Below, piece after piece: positions 56,261 to 64,000 of a stretch of 64,000 nt of DNA; position 1 is the stretch's first letter; each line of letters opens with the position of its first letter. Under the pieces are notes generated by a model. It was not told the DNA's origin. It saw only the letters and a list, made by a program, of their open reading frames with translations, and ran no database searches. Source of the DNA: Microbulbifer salipaludis (GTDB lineage: Bacteria > Pseudomonadota > Gammaproteobacteria > Pseudomonadales > Cellvibrionaceae); the NCBI RefSeq assembly GCF_017303155.1, contig NZ_JAEKJR010000003.1, positions 248,001 to 312,000 of the forward strand, given 5' to 3'. The position numbers and the translations under genes were made by a program.

Positions 56261-57498
56261 TGCACAGGCTCCTGCGCAACCGCGCCAGACGGCATATCAG
56301 GCTGTTTTACCCCGGCGCCCGCGGAAGCTTTCAACAGATCTGCGCCAACGTCTCCGCTCTCCCCGTCCACGCGGGATACCGGCGCCGGCAAGTCACCGGC
56401 AGACTCCTCAAACTCTACGGCCACCCGCTCGCCCTCGCTCACGTACTCCTGACCCACGGTAATCAGCAGTGCCTGGGCGGGTAAACCGGCAACCCAGACA
56501 CCCGAGCTGTCATCACTGACGAGCCGCACATTCACAAATTTGACCCGGTGCTCTTCATCCAGAATACGCACGCCGAGCTGCCCACGGTCATCCAGCGTCA
56601 GCAGGGAGGCGTTGATCCGGTGCGCCAGCACCTCTCCGGTAGGCAGCGCCATGCGTGCACTGATACCGCTGCGCAGCGCCCCATCGGTATTCGGCACCGC
56701 GACCTCAACGCGATAAGCGCGCGTAACGGGGTGGGCCTGCTGGCTGACATAGCGCAAACGCCCCTCGACCAACTGGCCCTGCTGCAATTGCGCCGACGCC
56801 TGCTTGCCGGGCTTCAGGCTGGCCACCTGTGACTCGGATACCTCACCCACGATCAGAATAGGGTCCAGATCCAGCAGCGTTGCGCACTCTTCGCCCCGAC
56901 GCACGAAATCCCCCAACTCAACCGCCCGATGATTCACCAGCCCGTCGAAGGGGGCCCGGATCTCGAGATTGGTCACATCCACCTGCGCGCGCTTCAGTTC
57001 TGCCCGCGCATTGGCCAGGTTAACTTCCTGCTGCGCCATGGCCGCTTCCGACTGCAGTCCCCGCCCCTGGAGTTTTTTGGCTCCGGCGTAATCCAGCTCC
57101 GCCTTACGCAGCGTAGCGCGGGCCCGCGCCAGCTTTTCCGGCCGGTCTTCGGCCGCAATTTCGCAGATCACATCACCGGCGGCCACACGCACCCCCTCCG
57201 CCACCGGCAGTGCCGCAATCACACCATCCAGTTCCGCGCGCAGCTGCACACTGCGATTTTCCTCGGTACGGCTGTTAACGATCACACGGGTGGTGTAGGG
57301 CTGAGCCTCGATCCGCCGCGCCCGGACAGTGATGGGCTCCGCCGCGATCGGCTTGGCAGGTACAGCACCAGCGTTTTGTAGCGCAGCATTGCGGTCACCG
57401 GACAGCACACCGCTCAGCAGCCATACAATTGCAAGGAGAGCGACGATCGCAGCAATTCGATAATTGCGCTGCCGCCAGAACGAAAGCAGAAAATTCAT
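56257..57498 (-). CDS. HlyD/AcrA-type membrane fusion protein of the RND pump
   Basis: 413 residues. N-terminal membrane anchor (YRIAAIVALLAIVWLLSG), then a lipoyl/barrel-sandwich half (RAELDGVIAALPVAEGVRV), a coiled-coil hairpin (RARATLRKAELDYAGAKKL and EVNLANARAELKRAQ), the second lipoyl half (VTNLEIRAPFDGLVNHR) and beta-barrel domains. It bridges the RND permease and an outer-membrane channel. The frame extends to 57705, but ATG 57498 gives the anchored protein start MNFLLSFWRQ. Overlaps the permease start by four bases. The 316 bases between it and the cyclic-nucleotide-binding gene contain no gene. Confidence 0.92.
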   Translation of the reverse strand: MNFLLSFWRQRNYRIAAIVALLAIVWLLSGVLSGDRNAALQNAGAVPAKPIAAEPITVRARRIEAQPYTTRVIVNSRTEENRSVQLRAELDGVIAALPVAEGVRVAAGDVICEIAAEDRPEKLARARATLRKAELDYAGAKKLQGRGLQSEAAMAQQEVNLANARAELKRAQVDVTNLEIRAPFDGLVNHRAVELGDFVRRGEECATLLDLDPILIVGEVSESQVASLKPGKQASAQLQQGQLVEGRLRYVSQQAHPVTRAYRVEVAVPNTDGALRSGISARMALPTGEVLAHRINASLLTLDDRGQLGVRILDEEHRVKFVNVRLVSDDSSGVWVAGLPAQALLITVGQEYVSEGERVAVEFEESAGDLPAPVSRVDGESGDVGADLLKASAGAGVKQPDMPSGAVAQEPVQ

Positions 57499-57814
57499 AC
57501 CGACTGTATTCCTGTTTACTCGGAAGGTGTGTGATGCAGGGCCGGCGTCATCCGCCGGGAGACTCGAAGTTGTACGCATTTTATGCGCAAAACGATGACT
57601 GCGCAGTGATGAAAGCTGCCGAATTGCGAAATCGATAGGTGAAATCGACAGGTGAAACCGCGGAGGCAACAGCGTGCCGGTGGACGCGCAAGGGCGCCGC
57701 GCCAAGAGAACAGTGCAACGCAGTTTTTATGACTGCCAGGCCACAATTACGCAAGCCGATGCTTGCCCGGCACGCAAGCCGGGCGGGGAAGAGCCCAGGA
57801 ACGGGAGGTGGCGC

Positions 57815-58516
57815 TCAGGAAAGAATAGATTCGAGAAAGTCGGTCATATCGGACTCTTCGGCCGCGAGTTGGCCACTGCCAAATTCTGCATTCCAGTCCA
57901 GGAGAATCCTTGCCAGGTCCCGCGCCTGGCCGGCCAGGGCAACCAGCTCTTCTTTACTGTTCTTGGGGCCGGTGTACAGCTTCAGGCGGCGGTGGCTGTT
58001 GGCGAGCTCGTGCATGGGGTACTTGGAGCGATAGACCTCAAGTTTCCAGCGCAGTGAGTGCACCATATTGCGGTAGAACACCAGCTTGGTCGGCAAGTGC
58101 AGCAGAGAGAAATCCTCGAGGTCGCCAAACAGGGTGCAGTCCACCCCGAGCACCTGAATGTCCTGGCCGACCGGAGCTGCCACGATGGTCGCACTGCGCG
58201 GCTTCGCCAACAGCATGGACAGGTCCCCGAACACCTCGCCAGGGCGAATCACCGCCAGGGGGCGCTCGCCGCGGGCCGCCGCATCGTCATCGACATGCAC
58301 ATGCAGTTCACCGCGCAGTAGAAAATATACCCACTGGTCCACATCCCCCGCATGGAGCAGCGCCTCACCGGGTGACAGGGTGGCCAGACGCGATCGCTTC
58401 AGCAAGACATCGTACTGCCATTCACTGGTGGCTCGAATATCGCGAAAGAGATGGATAACATTCAGGAGACGATCTACCGCATCCCGCGGGTAATCACTGA
58501 GCGGCTTGTAATTCAT
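57815..58516 (-). CDS. Cyclic nucleotide-binding domain protein
   Basis: 233 residues. A cNMP-binding domain (about 35-155) with the cyclic-nucleotide cassette EVFGDLSMLLAKPRSATIVA (GE-like and RSA positions present, with Asp in place of the usual Glu). No DNA-binding helix-turn-helix of CRP type follows; instead there is a helical C-terminal part with TKLVFYRNMVHSLRWKLEVYRSKY, so it is not a classical transcription factor. It could be a cAMP-responsive partner protein. It is upstream of the RND pair on the same strand but separated by about 320 bases. Confidence 0.82.
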   Translation of the reverse strand: MNYKPLSDYPRDAVDRLLNVIHLFRDIRATSEWQYDVLLKRSRLATLSPGEALLHAGDVDQWVYFLLRGELHVHVDDDAAARGERPLAVIRPGEVFGDLSMLLAKPRSATIVAAPVGQDIQVLGVDCTLFGDLEDFSLLHLPTKLVFYRNMVHSLRWKLEVYRSKYPMHELANSHRRLKLYTGPKNSKEELVALAGQARDLARILLDWNAEFGSGQLAAEESDMTDFLESILS

Positions 58517-59060
58517 GAAACTCTTGGCTTGGTCGTTTAGGTTAGTTGAATGGTGCTTACACTTGCAGCTACCGGTTACAGTTAAGACACGATCTTCAGC
58601 ATAAACAGTTCTGGTCGGCGGTACCGCATGTTTATCAGCCCCTCAACGCCTATTGTGAGCTAAAAGGAACTTCATTAGCACCCGAGTACGCCGGTGACAT
58701 GATCGTGTCTGGTCCGCAGGCAGCCGGGACTGCACCATCTGGCCCTGCATTCTAGGCTGAAAGCAACGTCTGTCTTCCTTACCCATCGCCGGATTTAAAA
58801 AAACGAGACATTTTACCCACTTCAGGGTTGAACTCCATTGCAGTTAAAGTAGAGTTGAGCAGAGTCCCGATGAATCTATATGCGCCACTGGGTAGAAAAT
58901 GTCCTGTGGTTTCCTAGCAGATTAGCGTGGGGCCCCGCGCCTTTCGGGGAGGGTGCGGTCGAAGCAGCTGGAAATAACTCTGGGGTATTTTGATTATTTT
59001 TCCAGCGCTTTACCTGCCGGGTTCTGCCCATCCGGCTTTCAATCAGATACCAAAGCAAAA
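58517..59060. other. Intergenic region between cNMP-binding and TonB-C genes
   Basis: About 540 bases between divergent genes. No open frame with protein-like features; must contain both promoters. A CCCCG/CGGGG hairpin at about 58935-58950 is the only local structure seen. Confidence 0.45.
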
Positions 59061-60278
59061 ATGAAAACGACCAACTTCGTCATTGCCCTGCTGTTGTTCG
59101 CTACGGCCCTGACTGCAAAGGCCGCGCCGCTGCTGAACGGTCTCGCTCTGGAACAACAATTCAACAAAGACCAGTACATCGCTGCCGTGTATTCCGAGCG
59201 GCTCGCCAGCGACGCGAGCACTCTACTCGACAACAACATGCCGCGCAGCCTGGAAGTCCGCATTATTGCGGACCGCCTGTCGGCTCGCCGCTTCCGCAAC
59301 CAGTGGATGGAAGGCATTGCCATCAATAACCCCGGCAACACCCTGACCGGTCAAGCGGAAAACATGGTGACCTTTGCCAACCTGTTCAAAGGCCGCCTGG
59401 TCGCAGGAGACCGGCTGCGCGTTGATTTCGCGGCAGATACCGGCACAACTTCGGTCTCTCTTAACGACATCATGATCGGCATGATCGAGGATCGTGAGTT
59501 CTTCAACACCCTGTTGCGCGCCTGGATAGGTCCCGTCCCCCCCTCCACCGACTTTCGTGACGGCCTGATGTCCGCCGGCGAGGTGAAGTCCGGCCTGTTA
59601 GCCAGCTACGAGGCCCTGCAGCCGGGTGCCGACCGTGTCGCTCAGGTAGCGGCCATGGTAGACCAGCAGGAAGCCCAGCAAGAGGAAGAACAGCAGGCCG
59701 CCGCCCAACCGGCGACACCCAAAGCCGAGTCCTCCCAGATTGCTGCGGCCTCGCCCCAGCCGTCACTTGCGGCCAACATACCGCCGCCCACTCTGGCTGC
59801 GATCAGCGCACCGGCAATTGAAAAGCCGGCACCGGCGCGCCCCGAGCTCAAGCCCGAAACCGCTGCCGCGCAGCCCGCCTCACAGCCCAAGCCCCTCAAA
59901 CCCACCACCACGCGCCCTGCCGCGCCGGTAGACGATGAGGACATGGAAGAGGAAGAGGAAGCGCCACTGACCGCCGACATGATCCTGGCTCGTCAGATCT
60001 ACCATTCCATGCTGTTGCGTCACACCTTCAAGCACATTCGCTATCCGAAACGCGCCCAGGAGCGCGGCCAGGAAGGCAGTGTTCGCCTGAACGTAACCAT
60101 CGACAACCGGGGTAACGTAAAGAGCGTGAACACCCTGCAGGAGTCCCGTTACTCCAGCCTGAACCGCGAGGCGCTGGAAGCAGTGGAGCGCGCAGGCCCT
60201 TACCCGGCCACGCCTTCGCAGCTGAAGCTGGATGAGTACAAGTTCTCGGTGCCCATTACCTTCCGCCTCCCGGACTGA
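59061..60278 (+). CDS. Chalcone-isomerase-like domain fused to TonB C-terminal domain
   Basis: 405 residues. A signal peptide (VIALLLFATALTAKA), then a chalcone-isomerase-like domain (about 20-175; LNGLALEQQFNKDQYIAAVYSE, LEVRIIADRLSARRFRNQW, LRVDFAADTGTTSVSLND). Next come a Gln/Glu/Ala/Pro-rich linker and an acidic DDEDMEEEEE patch, and a TonB C-terminal domain in the last 85 residues (ERGQEGSVRLNVTIDNRGNVKSV). No membrane anchor, so it is probably periplasmic and not a classical TonB. ATG 59061 is chosen for the signal peptide. A 20-base perfect terminator stem follows the stop. Confidence 0.85.
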   Translation: MKTTNFVIALLLFATALTAKAAPLLNGLALEQQFNKDQYIAAVYSERLASDASTLLDNNMPRSLEVRIIADRLSARRFRNQWMEGIAINNPGNTLTGQAENMVTFANLFKGRLVAGDRLRVDFAADTGTTSVSLNDIMIGMIEDREFFNTLLRAWIGPVPPSTDFRDGLMSAGEVKSGLLASYEALQPGADRVAQVAAMVDQQEAQQEEEQQAAAQPATPKAESSQIAAASPQPSLAANIPPPTLAAISAPAIEKPAPARPELKPETAAAQPASQPKPLKPTTTRPAAPVDDEDMEEEEEAPLTADMILARQIYHSMLLRHTFKHIRYPKRAQERGQEGSVRLNVTIDNRGNVKSVNTLQESRYSSLNREALEAVERAGPYPATPSQLKLDEYKFSVPITFRLPD

Positions 60279-60290
60279 GCCGAAGCCACA

Positions 60291-60333
60291 CGGCCAATAA
60301 AAAACCCCGCCTCGCGGGGTTTTTTATTGGCCG
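60291..60333. terminator. Strong bidirectional intrinsic terminator
   Basis: Perfect 20-base stem from CGGCCAATAA AAAACCCCGC (60291-60310) to GCGGGGTTTTTTATTGGCCG (60314-60333), loop CTC, with A- and T-runs inside the arms. Confidence 0.93.
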
Positions 60334-60465
60334 AAATCCGTCGCTCCGTGGCGGCAGCTGACCGCAAGCCCGCTTGCTCCGAATCCACACCGGTGCATAC
60401 TATACGATTGATTCCATTCCACCCGGTCTCTGACCGCAAAATATAACAAGCCCAAAAGGCCCCTC

Positions 60466-62547
60466 ATGAAAAAACTGCTTTTACCTCTGGCAATTGCCGG
60501 CGCTATTGCCGGCGGCGCACTCACCGGCTGCTCCCAATCCGAAAACCCTGAAGCAAAGAGCACCCAGGGTGTGACCGAAGCGGCCGCTGTACAGACCGCG
60601 GAACTTGGCTCCGGTATCGACCTGAGTGCTATGGACACCAGTGTTCGTCCGCAGGATGACTTCTATACCTACGTCAATGGCAACTGGCTGAAGAACACCG
60701 AAATACCCGCGGACAAGTCCCGCTGGGGCGGTTTCAGCATTCTGCGCGACAAGGCCATGGAAGAAGTAAAGGCGTTGATCATGGAAGCCGGCGAGCACGC
60801 CAACAGTGCCGCGGCCAAACAGATCGGTGCTCTCTACAACAGCTACATGAACGAAGAGCTGATCGAGAAAAAAGGCCTGAGCGCGATCGCCGGCGAACTG
60901 GCCAAGGTGGACGCCATCCAGTCTCGTAAAGACCTGAGCGACTTCTTTGCCTACGCCGACACCGTCGGCTACAACGTGCCCTTTGGTGGCACGATTTACC
61001 AGGACCTCAAGCAGGTAGAGAATTACATCACCTTTATGTGGCAGGCGGGCCTCGGCCTCCCGGATCGCGATTACTACTTTGACGACTCCGAAAAAGGTCA
61101 GAAACTGCAGCAGGCCTACCGCGAATACCTGGTCAAGATGCAGAGCATCGCCGGCCTCGAGAATGCCGAGGAAAGTGCCGATGCGGTTTACGCCCTGGAG
61201 AAAAGCCTGGCCGAGCACCACCGCACCCGTGTGGACAACCGTGACCCGGAGCGCTACTACAACAAGAAAACGCTCGCCGACCTGAAAACAATGATGCCGG
61301 CCATCGAGTGGGACAGCTACCTGCAGAAGGCCCACCTTGAGAATGCTCAGGAGTTCATTGTCGGCCAGCCGGAATACCTGGAAGCGGCCAACACAATCAT
61401 TGCCGAGACTGATCTGGCCACCTGGAAGCGCTACCTCAAACTCAAGGTGCTCTCTGCCGCTGCGCCCTATATGCACATTGAAATCGCCCAGGCCAACTTC
61501 GATTTTTACAGCACCACCATCCGCGGCGTGGAACAGATGGAGCCCCGCTGGAAGCGCGCGGTACAGTTTGTTAACGGTTCTGTCGGCGAACTGGTCGGCC
61601 AGCGCTATGTGGAAAAATACTTTCCGCCAGAAGCCAAGGCGCGCATGGTCAAGCTGGTGGACAACCTGAAGGCGGCCTACCGGGAGTCCATCGAGTCCCT
61701 GAGCTGGATGAGCGAAGATACCAAACAGGAAGCCCTCACCAAGCTGGCTAACTTCACCACCAAAATTGGTTACCCGGACAAGTGGCGTGACTACAGTGCG
61801 CTGGAAGTAAAGGCGGATGACCTGGTCGGTAACGCCATTGCCGCGACCCTGTTTGAAACCATGCATGAGCGCGACAAACTGGGCAAACCGCTGGATCGGG
61901 GTGCCTGGGGTATGAGCCCGCAGACGGTCAACGCCTACTACAATCCGGCGATGAACGAAATCGTATTCCCCGCCGCCATCCTGCAGCCGCCGTTCTTTAA
62001 CATGAACGCCGATGACGCGGTGAACTACGGCGGCATCGGCGGCGTCATCGGCCATGAAATTGGCCACGGCTTCGACGACAAGGGCTCCAAGTTCGACGGA
62101 AAAGGTTACCTGAACAACTGGTGGACCGACTCTGACCGCAACAACTTTGAGCAGCTCACCGGCAAGCTGGTCGCCCAGTACAATGGCTTCGAGCCAATTG
62201 AAGGTGAGCACGTAAACGGCGAGCTGACGCTGGGTGAAAACATTGGTGACCTGTCCGGCCTGGGCATCGCTTACAAAGCCTACAAGATGTCCCTCAACGG
62301 TGAAGAGGCACCGGAGATCGACGGTTTCACCGGCGATCAGCGTGTGTTCCTGGGCTGGGCACAGGTATGGCGTAGCAAGATGCGCGACGAGGCTCTGAGT
62401 GAGCGCCTGAAGACCGATCCGCACTCACCGGCGGAATATCGTGTTCAGGGCGTCCTGCCGAACATCGAGGCATTCTACTCCGCCTTTGATGTGAAGGAAG
62501 GCGACGGCATGTACCTTCCGGAAGAGGAGCGCGTGGTTATCTGGTAA
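60466..62547 (+). CDS. M13-family zinc metallopeptidase lipoprotein (PepO/neprilysin-like)
   Basis: 693 residues. Lipobox ALTGC at about residue 22, so probably tethered to the outer or inner membrane facing the periplasm. The M13 N-terminal region (about 55-440) includes the typical SAMDTSVRPQDDFYTYVNGNWLK. The catalytic part has HEIGH at 530-534 and the third zinc ligand Glu591 in GENIGDLSG. NAYYNPAMNEIVFPAAILQPPFF is a family signature. It hydrolyses short peptides. Terminators stand on both sides, so it is monocistronic. Confidence 0.95.
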   Translation: MKKLLLPLAIAGAIAGGALTGCSQSENPEAKSTQGVTEAAAVQTAELGSGIDLSAMDTSVRPQDDFYTYVNGNWLKNTEIPADKSRWGGFSILRDKAMEEVKALIMEAGEHANSAAAKQIGALYNSYMNEELIEKKGLSAIAGELAKVDAIQSRKDLSDFFAYADTVGYNVPFGGTIYQDLKQVENYITFMWQAGLGLPDRDYYFDDSEKGQKLQQAYREYLVKMQSIAGLENAEESADAVYALEKSLAEHHRTRVDNRDPERYYNKKTLADLKTMMPAIEWDSYLQKAHLENAQEFIVGQPEYLEAANTIIAETDLATWKRYLKLKVLSAAAPYMHIEIAQANFDFYSTTIRGVEQMEPRWKRAVQFVNGSVGELVGQRYVEKYFPPEAKARMVKLVDNLKAAYRESIESLSWMSEDTKQEALTKLANFTTKIGYPDKWRDYSALEVKADDLVGNAIAATLFETMHERDKLGKPLDRGAWGMSPQTVNAYYNPAMNEIVFPAAILQPPFFNMNADDAVNYGGIGGVIGHEIGHGFDDKGSKFDGKGYLNNWWTDSDRNNFEQLTGKLVAQYNGFEPIEGEHVNGELTLGENIGDLSGLGIAYKAYKMSLNGEEAPEIDGFTGDQRVFLGWAQVWRSKMRDEALSERLKTDPHSPAEYRVQGVLPNIEAFYSAFDVKEGDGMYLPEEERVVIW

Positions 62548-62567
62548 ACGCATCCACCAATGACACC

Positions 62568-62597
62568 GAAAAAACCCCGCCTTGCGGGGTTTTTTTA
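62568..62597 (+). terminator. Intrinsic terminator of the M13 peptidase gene
   Basis: CCCCGC (62575-62580) CTT GCGGGG (62584-62589) with flanking A-run and eight T (62590-62597). Confidence 0.92.
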
Positions 62598-62711
62598 TGC
62601 CTCGGAAATCCCGATGCCGTTCGCTCGCGTAGGTAATGGCAGGAGCTGGTTGAGCTATTGTGTATGCGACCTGAGCAACAAGCCAGCGAGAACAACGAGC
62701 GGGGCAACGCC

Positions 62712-64000
62712 ATGGACAAACAGCATAAACAAGGTCTGGAAGACTTTCTCGCCTGGGTACAGACGCGCAACCCCGATGAACCGGAGTTCAATCAGGCAAT
62801 AAGAGAGCTGGCATACGATGTGTACCCGTACTACGCCGAGCACACCGGATGGCACTCCGCCAAAATATTACCCCGTCTCAGTGAAGCCGACCGGATCATT
62901 ACCTTCCGCGTGTGCTGGGAGGATGACACTGGTGAGGTACAGGTGAATCGCGGCTGGCGGGTACAACATTGCAGCGCCGTCGGCCCTTACAAGGGCGGCA
63001 TCCGCTTCCACCGCTCGGTGACGGCATCCGTTCTCAAGTTTCTCGCGTTCGAGCAGACCTTCAAAAACGCCCTCACCGGGCTACCCATCGGCGGCGGCAA
63101 AGGCGGCTCCGACTTCGACCCCAGTGATCGCTCGAACCGCGAGATCATGCGCTTTTGCCAGGCCTTCATGAATGAGCTGTACCGCCATATCGGTGAGAAC
63201 ACCGATGTCCCCGCCGGGGACATTAACGTGGGGCGCCGAGAAATCGGTTACCTCTTTGGCCATTACCGCCGACTCGCCAACTCCTTTACTGGCGCCCTCA
63301 CTGGCAAGGACATCGAATTTGGCGGCAGCCATGTGCGCATGGAGGCCACCGGTTACGGCCTGATCTATTTTCTGCGCTGCATGCTCGCGCAGCGGCAGCA
63401 AGCGCTGGATGGCCTGCGCGTGTCGATTTCCGGGGCAGGCAACGTCGCACTGCATGCCGCACAAAAGGCCATGCAGCTTGGTGCACGGGTAATAACCCTC
63501 TCTTCCAGCAAGGGGGTCCTGCACAACGAATCCGGTATTCCACAAAAGGATATCGATGCGGCAATCGAGGCTGCAGACAGCAGCACCAAAACCCTGAAAG
63601 CAATCCAGTCCAGCAGCGGGGGCGACTGGTACGATGGCGAGAAACCCTGGCAGTTTCCCTGTGATATTGCCCTTCCCTGCGCGACCCAAAATGAACTCGG
63701 TGAGGAAGATGCGCGCGCGCTCATCGACAATCAATGCCAGATTGTTGCGGAAGGCGCCAATATGCCCTGCACCGAAGACGCCACCCGCTTATTCAAGGAA
63801 AACAAGGTGTTACATGCACCCGGCAAAGCCTCCAACGCCGGGGGCGTCGCCCTGTCCGGTCTTGAGATGGCGCAAAATGCGTCCTTTTCCCGCTGGGAGC
63901 AGGAGCACCTCGATGAAAAGCTGCTGGAAATCATGCAAGACATCCACGCCCAGTGTATCCAGCACCTCGAGGCGGAAGATGGCTACCAGGATTACCATCG
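62712..64000 (+). CDS. gdhA: NADP-type glutamate dehydrogenase (3' end cut by window edge)
   Basis: At least 429 residues, open to the window edge; hexameric GDHs are about 447, so only the last few residues are missing. It interconverts 2-oxoglutarate plus ammonia and glutamate. Signatures: GPYKGGIRFHRSV and FKNALTGLPIGGGKGGSDFDP with the catalytic Lys, DVPAGDINVGRREIGYLFG, and nucleotide-binding VSISGAGNVALHAAQKAM. This closely follows the NADP-dependent (GdhA) class. ATG 62712 has only a weak GAGCGGGG ribosome site. It sits downstream of a terminator, so it has its own promoter. Confidence 0.95.
   Translation, partial: MDKQHKQGLEDFLAWVQTRNPDEPEFNQAIRELAYDVYPYYAEHTGWHSAKILPRLSEADRIITFRVCWEDDTGEVQVNRGWRVQHCSAVGPYKGGIRFHRSVTASVLKFLAFEQTFKNALTGLPIGGGKGGSDFDPSDRSNREIMRFCQAFMNELYRHIGENTDVPAGDINVGRREIGYLFGHYRRLANSFTGALTGKDIEFGGSHVRMEATGYGLIYFLRCMLAQRQQALDGLRVSISGAGNVALHAAQKAMQLGARVITLSSSKGVLHNESGIPQKDIDAAIEAADSSTKTLKAIQSSSGGDWYDGEKPWQFPCDIALPCATQNELGEEDARALIDNQCQIVAEGANMPCTEDATRLFKENKVLHAPGKASNAGGVALSGLEMAQNASFSRWEQEHLDEKLLEIMQDIHAQCIQHLEAEDGYQDYH

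Noticed and set aside
60481..62424. 647-codon minus-strand frame opposite the M13 peptidase
   Set aside because: Antisense shadow; the plus strand carries HEIGH and a lipobox and ends at a terminator.
1..64000. tRNA, rRNA, CRISPR, insertion sequence or prophage
   Set aside because: No cloverleaf with a T-arm GTTCGA context, no spaced identical repeats, no transposase or phage structural proteins were found by reading both strands.

Overview
The window looks like the chromosome of a free-living, GC-rich marine gammaproteobacterium. The mrp/metG divergent pair, a complete rnfABCDGE operon, an SO2930-type dihaem cytochrome operon, an AlgP-like Lys/Ala-rich protein and many envelope lipoproteins would suit the Microbulbifer/Cellvibrionales area. 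That placement is inferred from gene content, not from a marker search. I saw no rRNA, tRNA, CRISPR array, insertion sequence or prophage.

Left part (1-12.7 kb): mrp (cut by the left edge) diverges from metG. A 2-hydroxyacid dehydrogenase and a three-gene envelope stress set (DUF883/YqjD-like, YqjE-like, YqjK-like) follow. Next is a nitrogen-assimilation island. A NasR-type nitrate-responsive ANTAR antiterminator faces away from a formate/nitrite transporter, a PP2C-phosphatase/kinase fusion and cyanase. The transporter leader has a sigma-54 promoter, a hexaloop hairpin and an intrinsic terminator, the expected layout for nitrogen-limitation control plus nitrate antitermination. A YghU-type GST and a transglutaminase-like protein close this part.

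Middle-left (13.3-28.1 kb): rnfABCDGE is tightly coupled by overlapping stop/start codons. It is followed by a TetR regulator, a lytic transglycosylase with two solute-binding domains, the convergent SO2931/SO2930-type operon (beta-helix lipoprotein and dihaem cytochrome), a Yip1-family membrane protein and a branched-chain aminotransferase.

Centre (28.9-44.9 kb): thirteen genes on one strand form the most unusual part. They encode a MotA/TolQ/ExbB-like channel protein, two proteins with an ExbD/MotB-like N-terminal helix joined through a coiled coil to a von Willebrand A domain, an Hsp70/actin-fold-like protein, a membrane-anchored PEGA-SUMF protein, a membrane-anchored TPR protein, a secreted TonB-C protein, at least five lipoproteins including an M48 protease, and a small secreted protein. 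I read this as a candidate proton-driven envelope machine in which VWA domains replace the peptidoglycan-binding domain of a classical stator. I do not recognise it as a described system.

Right part (44.9-64 kb): mostly housekeeping and accessory single genes. These are a diguanylate cyclase, enoyl-CoA hydratase, tryptophan 2,3-dioxygenase, an orphan ExbD, methylglyoxal synthase, a membrane redoxin, an AlgP-like protein, an RND efflux pair, a cyclic-nucleotide-binding protein, a chalcone-isomerase-like/TonB-C fusion, an M13 metallopeptidase and NADP-type glutamate dehydrogenase (cut by the right edge). Several genes end at clear intrinsic terminators.
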